Source: Nemertoderma westbladi
Taxonomy: Eukaryota > Xenacoelomorpha > Nemertodermatida > Nemertodermatidae
Reading direction: 5' to 3'
Assembly: GCA_032718475.1 (NCBI GenBank)
Contig: JAUCBJ010006847.1
Coordinates: forward strand, 20,001 to 67,609
DNA length: 47,609 nt
Below, piece by piece: positions 1 through 10,598 of this stretch. Within the stretch, counting starts at the first letter, position 1. Each line of letters starts with the position of its first letter. The translations under genes were made by a program, and so were the position numbers. Below the pieces are notes generated by a model. The model made no database searches. It saw only the letters and a list, made by a program, of their open reading frames with translations, and was not told the origin of the DNA.

Positions 1-21
1 TGCCATTGATGATTAATTTAA

Positions 22-267
22 TCAATGTATATTTGGACGGACTAACCGTACGACCACAGCCGATGTTAGGGCAGTTGGGGTTGCGATGCTGACTTGTAAG
101 ACCGGTTGTCTACACCTGATATACACGGATTCTACTGTTCTGTGAACATTGTTGGCGTCATCGATTAGTGTAATGTTAATCGTTTGGGGAGTTCCTCCAC
201 CTTTGTATCCATCCGATGCTATGTACAATGTAACAGAGGTAACAGCCAAATATTCGCTGAAGGTTGC
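22..267 (-). CDS. Possible 3'-terminal coding exon of an unrecognised gene
   Basis: On the minus strand an open frame of about 80 codons runs from a possible splice acceptor (CTCTAG at 268-273) to a stop at 22-24. It alternates hydrophobic and polar residues as a beta-rich fold would (for example VTLYIASDGYKGGG and TINITLIDD) and has ordinary codon use. There is an in-frame stop at the proposed acceptor, so it can only be coding if spliced to an exon further upstream, and none was recognised in the next few hundred bases. I do not recognise the family. It could also be a chance open frame or a transposon remnant. Confidence 0.3.
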   Translation of the reverse strand, partial: ATFSEYLAVTSVTLYIASDGYKGGGTPQTINITLIDDANNVHRTVESVYIRCRQPVLQVSIATPTALTSAVVVRLVRPNIH

Positions 268-419
268 CTAGAGAAATTTAAAAATAGATATTCGCTATAT
301 ATTTATAGCGAAATATGAATAGTTAACTACTGTAATATAAACAAACGCATCCAATAAATACCTTTAAAGGAATAGTGTTTTTCAATCTACTCGATGCGGT
401 CTATGTGTCTATGCATTTC

Positions 420-1612
420 TAAACATGCTCACTAAGTCACAGAAAGCCTCCGACCTCAAATGGACTTTAACCGCTGCTAAGAATGCAGTTAATGCTGCAT
501 CTACCTAGAACTCTGAATACTGAGTGAACAGGCAGTACGCTGATAATCTACAGGAGCTTATCAATCAGCAGGGTGATGCCGTTAATAATGCCATGGCAGC
601 AGGAAATCATCCATATGGAAATTGATCAACTTTCTGACTGGGAGGAAAACCCTACCAACACTCAAGGTTAAGGTAGAATCGCCAGCTAATCGCCACAATG
701 GTTGGAAGGCCCTCTTTGAAAACAGTGCTAACTTTGTAAAACAGTGTCCGAGTCTGTATTCTCTGATGTACCCACCCATATTTGTGACATCTCTTTTGCT
801 GAAGGCAAGGCTGCTACAAAGAGCATCAAGACCAATCGTGCCAGTGGAGTAGATTGTGTCCCCCCTGAGGTCTTTAAAGTACCGGAGAGTTTGGAGCTCA
901 CCCAGCAAGATAGTCCCACAAGAAATTAAAACGAATAAGTTTGACCCCGTTCTGTCGTTCACTAGAAGGGTAACCTAATCATCTATGGATCTTTTCACGG
1001 AATATCGTTAATCTTGATTGCTGCAGAGCTATACAATATAATTCTATTCAATCGCATCAGGGATCCCATTGATATACTGCAACATGGAAATCAGAATGGG
1101 TTCCGTAAAGGTCGTGGGACCTTGAAGCCCATTTTGGCACTTAGAAGGATAATTGAAGACTTATCAAAAAAGAAAGACAGACATTTGGCTGTTATCTTTG
1201 TTTACTTCTTTAAGGCTTCCGATTCAGTCTGTCCAAGTTCAGTATACTGCATTAAATGGGATTCCTGATAAAATTATTGCAGCAATCAGATCAGTATTCG
1301 ATGGTTCGATGACACTTGTGTCTACTGTTGATGGTGACACAGATCAATTATAATGTTCTACGCACGTTCTTAGGTCATCATAATGATGATGGGGTGATGG
1401 TAACACCACCTACTGTCTCCTGCGGTATAGGAGACCTAGCCAAGTACCTAACTGATCCAGACTTTGCTAATGATTAGGATCACTAGATCGCTCTCAGAAT
1501 CACTAGAGGGAGCCCAACGGCTCCTCAGCTCATTAGAACATGTTCTGCTCTTGTGTTCTTTTTGTTAACTCCAAGAAGGCCAACATTTTGACAACAGTTT
1601 TGAAAGTCCTCA
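420..1612 (+). pseudogene. Decayed non-LTR retrotransposon fragment (linker and reverse transcriptase region), family A
   Basis: A heavily mutated relic in the same family as the minus-strand copy at 41452-43575. Readable pieces in changing frames include NLQELINQQGDAVNNA, the block ISFAEGKAATKSIKTNRASG (near 800) followed by a PPEVFK motif, NQNGFRKGRGTLKPILALRR (near 1090) and the palm-adjacent VDGDTDQ. These are standard landmarks of the region before and within the fingers/palm of a non-LTR reverse transcriptase. The catalytic box near 1455 reads DFAND with a stop after it instead of FADD. Homology fades near 1612. Many stops and frameshifts make it non-functional. The start is set by similarity to the other copy and may be 50 bp off. 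Confidence 0.85.
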
Positions 1613-2440
1613 GTCGAACTTTGACTTTGAATAGCAGCTTTACATCTCCATAGCAACAGCCAATTCGAATTCTTATACACGCCCAGGCCACAATTGTCGG
1701 CTCAAGAGCCGACCATAAGAGGTCAATTTCTTTTAATAACATTGGAATAAAACAACTCCTAAATAATTTGTATATCAACGTTTTTAAATATACTATTCAC
1801 AGATAAATTAGCAAAATTTATTACAGTAATTTTCTGCAGACAAGCTAACACGAAGGCCTTGGTGCAGCAGAAGCTGCAGGCCATCTCTGCGAACAATTAC
1901 AATAATACTATGGTTAGGTATATTTTATGATATTCGCCTCCGACACACACACACAACTCCACCTACACAAGCAGACTTTTGGAAAAGTCCATATAACAGT
2001 CAGCTAATGGCTCGCCCCACATTCCATATTTACACATCTTCATTTTAAGCTCTACTTTTCGTGGATTTAAAGGAAAATCCTTGGGCCGTGGATGGTTTGT
2101 GTTGTACAAATAGAGCAGATATTGTGTTGATCCAGTAGAACAGAAATTGTTTGGTACAAATAGAACATGATGTCTGCATTTAGGTAAAATATTTTAGGTC
2201 GACAAATATCATCTGCAGCCTCTGTGATCAACGATAATGTACTTGGTCAGTTTATCCCATGAGCTACAATACAAGAAGTGTACGTCAAACAGTATAACCA
2301 TAAACCATCATGACTATAATTTATAATGCAATCTATTAAGGAATTTAGGCAGGAGAATTCACCCATAGAGAAATTGAACCGGTATCTTTTTATAGTTAAT
2401 AGTTTATTTTGGCAAATAATAGATCTTGCATATACATCTT
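1613..2440. other. Intergenic, no gene seen
   Basis: AT-rich sequence with a short (CA)n run near 1945 and no coding frame with recognisable content. The open frame at 1533-1778 on the minus strand overlaps the retrotransposon relic and shows no protein-like pattern. Confidence 0.5.
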
Positions 2441-2700
2441 GGGATAGCATGGCTATGGTATGCCATAGCATGGTACGCTACAACATAGCACAGCACAGCA
2501 AGGTCCCGAGGCAGGGTTGGCCTCGTCGTATGGCATAGAATCATTATTACATACATGGTCATGCTGTGTCATGGTATGTCCACATGGTATCTATCACATG
2601 TGAAAAGCGCGCAGAAGTTTAGGCCATTAGGACAGAATTCATGGCATGCCATGAAATGTGGTATGTGTGTGGATTACATATCAACACATGTTATATCATA
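2440..2700. repeat. Degenerate CATGG/ATGGCAT-type short repeat upstream of adaptor gene 1
   Basis: Dense imperfect copies of short motifs such as CATGGTA, ATGGCAT and CATAGCA with no fixed period. Similar tracts precede gene 2 (10130-10440) and gene 3 (23905-24420). The tracts before genes 1 and 3 also share the core GAGGCAGGGYTGG (2509 and 24273), so they look homologous by duplication and not independently arisen. Confidence 0.75.
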
Positions 2701-3129
2701 GAATAGAACAAGCTCGTTGACTTGCTGGCGTTTCTAATAATATTATTTGATTGAATAATTATTATGATGAATTGAGCAATAAACCTAACTGGGCCAAGTA
2801 ACCTGACAATTATTTATCCTCAGAGCGAATAGGAGATTTGTTGGCACGTCAACACATCCAATACCATAAACCATAAATAATAAATGCAGCCTATTGAAAC
2901 AATATTGATACACATTAATACACTATTGTTCGCTAAACTTCGGTAAGTCCCTTCGATAGGTCGCCATTAAACTAGATGAAAAACGTTAGGATTAGTTGTG
3001 AAAGGGATTTTTTCCATAAATATAAATTAATATTTATGATATATATATTTTATGATTACATCATTATATACTTTACGAAAAACTTTTAATTACTTTATTC
3101 TAAAAGCATAAAATTTGTATTACGATAAA
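2701..3129 (+). promoter_or_regulatory. Presumed promoter and 5' UTR of adaptor gene 1
   Basis: The block TTTCTARTANTATT occurs at 2731, and related blocks occur about 88 bp before the gene 2 ATG and 109 bp before the gene 3 ATG. In gene 1 the same block is 400 bp away, so roughly 300 bp is extra here. A TATATA string lies at 3065-3070. The 25 bp before the ATG (AAAGCATAAA...TTGTATT) are almost the same in genes 1 and 3. No transcription start can be proved from the sequence. Confidence 0.35.
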
Positions 3130-5696
3130 ATGACAAATGCATATATTATCATCAAATATACTGGGTTTTCCGGATTGAAATGGTCCAGAGACATTTTAGA
3201 TTTGATAGAAAATCCGGGTAGAATTGTGACACTAGAAGAAATTCATGTGGGGTCGAGTGTTGCGTGGGTAACCACAGAAGTTGCTGATCTAATAATATGG
3301 GTTGTTACACCAGAATTGTTGGAATTTCTAAAGGAGTACACCCAAGAGATTATACGGGGACCTTTGGGCATCGCTGTGTTGTTTAACAGTACGCCAACAG
3401 TAGATGATGGGGAACTGGTAACGGAATGCAGGTTACCGCTTACAGCTGCATTGCTACCAGTAGCCTGTAGGGCCAAATGGATAATCATTAACGGTACTGA
3501 AGAAGGAATGTCTGACAAGTTTAAGAAGGAGTAAGTATTTATAATTGGATCTACTCATCTCCGTATTCATTAAGACCACAAATTGTAGCAAGTAGCTCAT
3601 GATTAGGGTTAATCATCCATTGGAGTGGTAGAGCTTGTTTAAGTAACACATGGTTTTCGATTGATTACATGTAGTCTAAAATATAACTCATAAAACAAAC
3701 TTTTCCAAGCCTGACTAGAAGACTGTTTGACCTATTCTTGCGAAATACATTTTTGTGGAGCCTTTTCACTTTAACTTTTTTTCCTTTCACGTCCTGAAAT
3801 TGTTTAGGTTATATGTGTAGCCTTTGACATTGTTTAATCGTTTGGTCCGTTTGATAATTTGATCATGGGGATCCTGGGTTTTAGAACTCTGGTAAAGAAC
3901 CTATGCCAGTTTAAATTCTGAAATCAGTTCCACCAGTAAGGAATACAGTTGGCTGCTACGGCGGCGCGGGTGGAGTCAAGAAAAGCGAATGATAAATATG
4001 GGATTATTCCAACTGTTTGGCGCCCTCCTTATAGTTAACGGCTAAGACACTTGCCGACGGACACGGCTGAGACTCAGGTATTTCACCCTCACCAATAACT
4101 TTACTGGATTTATATACCATTAACCCTGCATCTTTTATATTGAAATCACAATGTCTAAGAACACCTCTACATGGTTTATACCATAAATGAACGCCTACTA
4201 CTCGTTAGGAAAAATATGTTTGAACAAATAATTAAATATATTGTGACGTAAATATATTCAAAATAATTAAGAATTTTATTTTCTGACCACAATCTTTTTC
4301 TACTTACAGGTTTATTGTAGCAGTAAATAATACATTATCTGAAATCCAAACAAAGAAAAGTTTGGAAATCGGCGGTAATGGTAATGAAGATGATTCTTCA
4401 GAAACCACAGTAAGATCACTTGAATCATTCAAATCAGAAAAAGGCACTGGAGCAACGTATATGCCTGGGGAATCCGAGACACAATTTTACATCCCATCTG
4501 CTCTTTCTGATGTTATGCAAAAAACTGATGGTAAACAAAGGAATAACGGCGTTGTTGCTAGTTTACTTTTAAGTGTATTTGATACCAAGTCAAAAGATAA
4601 GTCGAGCAACAAAGTAAATCTAAAAGAAATTAAAATATTTCCAAGTAAAGAGATCTATACTGTAGGAGAAATGATCGGTATTATATTACACCATGAAAAA
4701 ACACAAGTCAAGAAGGAATACACAATAAAATTCACTTTGAAAGAAACTTATGAAACTAGGAAAGTGAAGCCGCAATTGAATAATATTTTGGAATGCAGTA
4801 TACCAGATTTAGTAGGTTGCGTAAACATCGAGGTATTAATTAAAGACAAGGTCAATTCATCTACAATACTCGTACAATCCTATAAAGACTATTTTGCAAC
4901 ATTGTTAAGGAAAACTTTAAATCCATTTGAGTTTATCAAAGATTGCACAGGAGCAAAAGACAGAGATGAATTGGACGTCATTATGTGTGGAGAATTCGCA
5001 AAGAAAAAACCTCAGTTTGTATTCGACCTCCCACCACGAGTCAAGTTTGTTAGATCTTATACAATGCTGCACTTTGCAGCTGAATTTGGCCTTCCCAAAC
5101 TTTGTATGATGTTGTTGGATTGCCCGGGATCTAATGAAGGAATTGGTATCCAAAATTGCGACAACTTGACGCCGATACAATTGTCCCAGAGAGCCGGTTA
5201 TTCAGAATTGAGTAAAGTTTTACTTGATCGGTCTTCTGGTGGAACGCCGAGAGATAGTGGAGTGATTGATAACCACAGTATTAGTGAAGGTTCGGAAGAC
5301 GGAGACTATGGAAGATCACCTTGTGGTACAGAGGATGGGACACTTCAGAATGATGGGGATGGTGTTACTATAGAAGATACTGACGATGGTATAATCTCAG
5401 AGTCAGATGGAAATGTAGATGTGCAAACTGAAACTACTTGGCATAAGTGCGTGTTCCTTGAAAGACTTTCATCAGAACTGCGAAAGGGCGAGATTAGCCA
5501 GGAAAAGTTCTGTGAGTTATACGAGAAGATTTTCCCTACAGATATTGGGAAAAATAAACCCAATCCAAGTGGAGCTAAACCAAAGAAACCTAAGACTAGA
5601 AACAGAAGAAACAGTGAAGGTCAGACTGATCGGTTTGCCAAATTAGGGATTAAAGTGGAAACGGCAGGCCCATGTTATAAGAAGGATACAGCGTAG
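3130..5696 (+). CDS. Adaptor gene 1: TIR-like / DBB / ankyrin protein of the BCAP-BANK1 family, 595 aa
   Basis: Two exons, 3130-3530 and 4310-5696, joined at a perfect donor (GA|GTAAGT) and acceptor (TTACAG|G). The join makes an in-frame K-E-F and gives 595 residues. The ATG at 3130 is chosen because genes 2 and 3 start at the same place and an in-frame stop lies just upstream. Residues 1-120 resemble the N-terminal TIR domain of BCAP: strand VYIIIKY-like, then ADLIIWVVTPELLEFL, then GIAVLF. Residues about 237-330 are the TIG-like DBB domain (Dof/BCAP/BANK), from NLKEIKIFPSKEIYTVG. A helical NPFEFIKDC segment follows. Residues 383-441 are ankyrin repeats, with TMLHFAAEFGLPKLCMMLLD as in BCAP. 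An acidic linker comes next, then a conserved FLERLSSELRKGEIS motif (about 516) and a basic tail. Family members are cytoplasmic signalling scaffolds. Unlike BCAP it has no YxxM motif, and its acidic linker has only one tyrosine. Function in this animal is inferred from the family only. Confidence 0.87.
3531..4309 (+). other. Intron of adaptor gene 1 (779 bp)
   Basis: GTAAGT donor and a TTACAG acceptor after a pyrimidine run. Long stretches match the gene 3 intron almost base for base (the first ~120 bp and the last ~170 bp), while the middle differs. The last 30 bp, from TTCTGACC to the acceptor, are shared by all three paralogues. Confidence 0.85.
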
Positions 5697-6218
5697 ATGA
5701 AACTGGAATTAAATATTATTAACATTATGGGACGCGAAATTAAATACCCAGAACTACACTTTGATACCTGAACAACATTTTTCACAAATTATTGTCAATT
5801 GGGAGTTTACTTATACATAAATTATATCGTTAATTATTGTTTATCTGTATTCAGTCAGTTAGTGTAATGTAAATGGCAGTGATTTTTTATGTCCTTTTAT
5901 TTGACTTTTTTTGTCCTTTTTTTTTTACGAATTATACATAATGACTTTTGTTGTCCTTTTAATGACTTTTATTGTCCTTTTAATGACTTTTTATGTATGT
6001 ATTTCTTCAAACTGTCAGACTGCTGATTTCTGGACTGTCAGACAGTTGATTTCACTATGCCTGTGCCAAAACATTCCATGATTCCATGATTTATAGACTA
6101 TGAGATAGATTTCCATATGCGCCTGTGGTAAAAAGACTCTATATTTAATAGTTTGTGGTTGTTGTCGATAATCGATTACCACATGACGTAGCAAAACACT
6201 CATTTTATAGCCAAAAAC

Positions 6219-7125
6219 AATTACCAATTGATGGAAAGGAGCAGGTTAAGGCCGAGTTTTCTAACCAAAACAATAAACAGTCACTTTACCAAATCAGGGA
6301 AAGGAGCAGGTTACAGAGACGGGATTTTCTAACCAAAACAATAAACGATCACTTAACTAATTGAGGGAAAGGAGCAGGTTACAGAGGCGGGATTTTCTAA
6401 CCAAAACAATAAACGATCACTTAACCTATTGAGGGAAAGGAGCAGGTTACAGAGGCGGTATTTTCTAACCAAAACAATAAACGATCATTTAACTAATTGA
6501 GGGAAAGGGACAGGTTACAGAGGCGGGATTTTCTAACCAAAACAATAAACGATCACTTAACTAATTGAGGGAAAGGAGCAGGTTACAGAGGCGGGATTTT
6601 CTACCCAAAACAATAAACGATCATTTAACTAATTGAGGGAAAGGGGCAGGTTACAGAAGGCGGGCCTTTCTAACCAAAACAATAAACGGTCACTTTACCA
6701 ATTCAGGGAAAGGAGCAGGTTACAGAAGCGGGATTTTCTAACCAAAACAATAAACGATCATTTAACTAATTGAGGGAAAGGGGCAGGTTACAGAGGCGGG
6801 ATTTTCTAACCAAAACAATGAACGATCATTTAACTAATTGAGGGAAAGGAGCAGGTTACAGAGACGGGATTTTCTAACCAAAACAATAAACGATAACATT
6901 ACCAATTGAGAGAAAGGAGCAGGTTACAGAGGCGGGATTTTCTAACCAAAACAATAAACGATAACATTACCAATTGAGGGAAAGGAGCAGGTAACAGAGG
7001 CGGGATTTTCTAACCAAAACAATAAACGATCACTTAACTAATTGAGGGAAAGGAGCAGGTTAAGGCCGGATATTCTAACCAAAACAATAAACAGTCACTT
7101 TACCAAATCAGGGAAAGGAGCAGGT
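6219..7125. repeat. Minisatellite, about 13 copies of a ~68-bp unit
   Basis: Each unit contains GGGAAAGGAGCAGGTTACAG, a GGCGGGATTTTCTAACC-like segment and AAACAATAAACGATCACTTA, then AATTGA. Unit-to-unit differences are single bases (GGAGC or GGGGC, CGATCA or CGATAA). The first and last units are the most divergent and share the variant GGTTAAGGCCG, so the array has related outer units and a more uniform interior. Confidence 0.95.
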
Positions 7126-7259
7126 TATCCGTAACACTACTCAGACAGTAGTCATGATCCATTATTGATTATAAAACTAATACAGTAATTGGCCTAAATT
7201 ATGTGAAAGGTATAACCACATTTTCCACAATCCTGCAATCCAGTTTGGCCTATCAATTA

Positions 7260-7490
7260 TTTAAAATTTATTAGCACAACCGGTAGGCCTACCATTACCG
7301 TATTTAAATGGTAGGCTACACAGTAGGCCTATAGCAGTACCGGTGCCGGTACCGGTACTAAAATACAGAAATACCTGCTTTATACCTACATCTGTACATA
7401 CAATACAGCAAAATAGTGCTATATATACTAATACCGGTACTGATAGCCTGAGAGAACAGCAGTAGAGAAACCGGTAGCATGGAACCTAAC
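7260..7490. repeat. TACCGGTA / TAGGCCTA palindrome-rich stretch
   Basis: Clustered 6-8 bp palindromes built on ACCGGT and AGGCCT, for example CCGGTGCCGGTACCGGTAC near 7340. The same words recur near 30530-30660 and 32270-32530 in the window. No gene is associated. Confidence 0.6.
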
Positions 7491-8096
7491 ATTAGACTTT
7501 TGGAGGACATAAAAAATAAAAAAAAAGGACAAAAAAAGGATTTAAACGGACAATAAAAATTATTGCGAATGTAAATCAGTACATCATTTATACGTATATA
7601 TAGGGCCTATTGTAATGTGAAGGCTTATTAGGTTTTGTATATCTGGGACGTTTACAACAGCTTTCAATTAAACTAGCAAAACCAGAAAACTGAACCAGGG
7701 TGCAAACAGCTGTTGGATAGACTCAATGGAAGATTTCACAAACTTTCATAGGAGACTTGTACATTATATTGGTTGCTTCTAATGTTTTTTATTAGGCTAA
7801 CTGAGAATGTATTACCTAGAAATAATTAGTGTTCTTTTGTATATTTATCTAATTCAGTAAGACCCCTTCATGGAATAAACTTTGTGGCCGTTTCCAGGTT
7901 ACGGATAGGGATAACAACTCACACATCGCACTAATTATGATTGTGATTTGTTTGCCTAGGCAACTGTGTATTATATTAAATGGGAGGCAGTTTGTTTGGT
8001 TGATGTAAGTCATTCTTTGTTTGCAACTTCCAATCGCATGTTTCTTGGAGTCTGTTTAAGACAGGTTCGTTTTAAGCTCTTGATGGCGTTCCGGTA

Positions 8097-8410
8097 AGAA
8101 GGATACATCGTAGATGAAACTGGAATTAAATATATGGATACTCAGTATCTTATAGTTTAGATAAACGGAGAAAATGGACACATAATGGTTGATTAAGGCG
8201 AGGTCAAATAGTTGGGCTGAACAATTATAAATAATAAGTTATTAAGTAATGAGTTCTTGTACGACAGTATCTCTGATCTGATGTAGTATGTATTTGATGA
8301 TTACTACTATTAATTGCTTTTTTGGATATACGATTGTAGAATATTTCAACATTTATTTGGTATTCCTTTCATTTGAGCATTACGAATATATTTTTATGAT
8401 ACGTTTTCTG
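8097..8410 (+). other. Displaced 3' flank (probable old 3' UTR) of adaptor gene 1
   Basis: Starts with a second copy of the gene 1 stop-codon region and continues with blocks also found after genes 2 and 3: AGTTGGGCTG (also 12616), a GAGTTCTTGTA...CAGTAT block (also 27100), TTGTAGAA, and ACATTTATYTGGTATTC (8349 and 27199). In gene 1 it now lies 2.4 kb beyond the stop codon. Confidence 0.65.
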
Positions 8411-9238
8411 TATGGGCTGGGTATAGCCGCAGGTGATATGGCATAGTCAAGGCACATCAGACAAGGACATGTAGATCATAGAGTAGGACATTGTGGTATA
8501 GCATAGCATATTATGAAGCTCAGTATTGACTCGATATAATTCAAAGAATGGCAAGATTATGTTATTACAAGTCACATAGGAATGGATAGGATGAAAATAA
8601 ATATGTTACAGTTTAAAATAAAATAATATGCTGGTCAACATAACCGATTCCTAATTACTAACTTCACGGTGCATGTGTACCATTGCAACTGATGTTCTAA
8701 ACCACTCCCCGTTCCAGATAATATACGGTAATATCCGCTGTAAACTATGCTCTACCACCGGAATTTTAAGATATCACGCACTACAGTGTCGGGGGTACCC
8801 CCCAATCACGTCTCTACCACACCCTATAACCCTGCAATTCTTAGCTTTTATAATTTTATACGAATTAATTTGTTTATGATACACCTTTGAGTCTCTCTGT
8901 GCTTATTTTATAAGTTTGACTACCTTTTTACCTCGTTTGAGGGTGTACCTATTACAATTATTAGATATAATAAAATAAATAGTTAGGCTAGTGCTAGTGT
9001 TCAAGGAAATCTAAATCCTGATTAATCGGGGTGGTCGCTGTAGATGTAATCCTGGTCACAATTCCGATTTTAGGATTGGGACCCAGAAAGATAAGTTTTT
9101 ATGAACTGATATGCAAATTAAGCCGCCCAGTAATTAACAATAGATTGACTTATCATGATACATCATTGCGCCAGTCATTAGTTCAGTAGGGTCAAAAGAT
9201 GTGACAAAGTCGTCCAAAACCCATTTAATAATAAAAAT
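8411..9238. other. Intergenic, no gene seen
   Basis: The first 120 bp carry a short CATAGCA-type degenerate repeat resembling the flank after gene 2 (ATGGGC-GGGTA near 8413 and 12843). The rest is AT-rich with no recognisable protein frame. Confidence 0.5.
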
Positions 9239-10007
9239 AAATTGGTGTTGAGATGTTCATATTTGATCACATTTTCATATTTATATTGCCATATATTATT
9301 TTAGTGGAAACTTTAATAATAATAATAAATAACGTAAGGTAAGAAATTGTATGCAAAATATACATTCCCCAAAGTCTGATCCTGTTTAAACATTAACGGT
9401 ATAATATTATATACACAACTACTACTTAGGAGAATTATAAGTATTAACATGTCTTTTAGGTATCAAATATCTCGTATATTTGGTCAAATTTTCCTACTTA
9501 TATCGCCACTTAATGTACTAAAAACTTACTAATAAGATAAGATAAGAATTTGTATGAAAATTTAAATCCTGGACAGTCTGAATCGGTTTAAACACTATAG
9601 ACATATATGATGAATCCATATATATAAATATATGTTTAAAACCAACCAAACCAATTCCGACTTACAGAATTCAATTCTATTATAAATTCAAACATGAATT
9701 TGTTTGTTTTAACGTTACTAATAACTAATTATTATAATTAAATTCAGACGCCATTTCGACATAATTTCCATAATGTATGATGTATATAATTTATATATAA
9801 TAATCGTAATAATAATACATTATCTGAATTATCAGTAGTTAATTATATAAAATAATCATATTTAAGTTAATAATTGTACACTGGGCGAAACTATGTTGAA
9901 AAGGCGAATTCGTTTCAATTACCTGCCAGTCCGTCAATGATTATTCAAACATTTCTCACGCAATCAAAATCTAAAACTTCCACTGAGATGTAGGGAAGCT
10001 TAGGAAT
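9239..10007. repeat. Dispersed ~0.75-kb repeat, copy 1
   Basis: Very similar to 16421-17131, starting sharply at AAATTGGTGTTGAG and ending near GGGAAGCTTAGGAA. It also has an older internal duplication: two blocks about 240 bp apart each run from CGTATATTTGG- or ATTTGATCA-type sequence through TTTGTATG-AAA to TCTGA...GTTTAAACA. No terminal inverted repeats or coding frame were seen, so the class is unknown. Confidence 0.8.
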
Positions 10008-10129
10008 TTGAGCCGAGTACAGTAAGGAAAGTTGTGGTTTCCAACCATTAGTTATGTCTTTTCAAGCCGGGAGCTTCCCATCAAACCAGGAGCTACTCAT
10101 GGGGACTGGCTCATCTTCCCGCGATAGCA

Positions 10130-10440
10130 TTGATCCGTCAGCGCTAGAACACTGCATCACATAACAACATGACATGGTATTGTGCGGTATTGCATGGTAC
10201 AACAGAATGGCATAACTCATGGTACCTAACATCAGGGCATTGTACGTACAGCATGGCACCGCCTGAATGAATGCACATGGCTTGGTGAAACAGGAATGAG
10301 CAATCGCTGACATATCAATGCTTAACATTGCACATTTTGGCACGACACTGTGCCAACTGAGGCAGTGATATGATGGCATGGCATCACAACATATAATGGC
10401 AATGTACGTACATGTCCACACTGTGGCAACGTACATCGAT
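10130..10440. repeat. Degenerate CATGG-type repeat upstream of adaptor gene 2
   Basis: Repeated ACATGGTA, GCATGGCA and CATGGTAC words, like the tracts before genes 1 and 3. It ends about 160 bp before the gene 2 start codon. A 124-codon frame on the minus strand here is made of this repeat and is not taken as a gene. Confidence 0.7.
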
Positions 10441-10598
10441 GGTATTTCAACATCTTATTTTTTATGCATATCACATCATGTTATTTCGAAACGTAAAAGT
10501 AGATCTATGTTTCTAGTATTATTTGATACATATATTGATTGATCTGTTAACTATTAATATAATATTACATATTCTATATTATTCTGTAATACAATAAA

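Larger units (their letters stand above)
5720..8096. mobile_element. About 2.4 kb inserted between adaptor gene 1 and its 3' flank
   Basis: The last codons and stop of gene 1 (AGAAGGATACAGCGTAGATG, from 5679) recur at 8097 with one change. What follows at 8097 resembles the 3' flanks of genes 2 and 3; what follows 5720 does not. The interval therefore looks inserted, with a duplication of about 35-40 bp at its ends. Inside are a T-rich tract made of ATGACTTTT/TGTCCTTTT units (5882-5995), a minisatellite (6219-7125), TACCGGTA-rich sequence and an A-rich tract (7500-7562) that is the inverse of the first T-rich tract. No transposase frame is present. It may be a non-autonomous element or a slippage product; the class is unknown. 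Confidence 0.6.

Noticed and set aside
6219-7125. CRISPR-like array of ~68-bp repeats
   Set aside because: The whole unit repeats without unique spacers, there are no cas genes, and the context is a eukaryotic genome; it is a minisatellite.
10062-10436. 124-codon minus-strand frame rich in Cys, His and Met
   Set aside because: It is generated by the CATGG-type degenerate repeat; a similar frame appears in the equivalent repeat before gene 3 (23899-24168).
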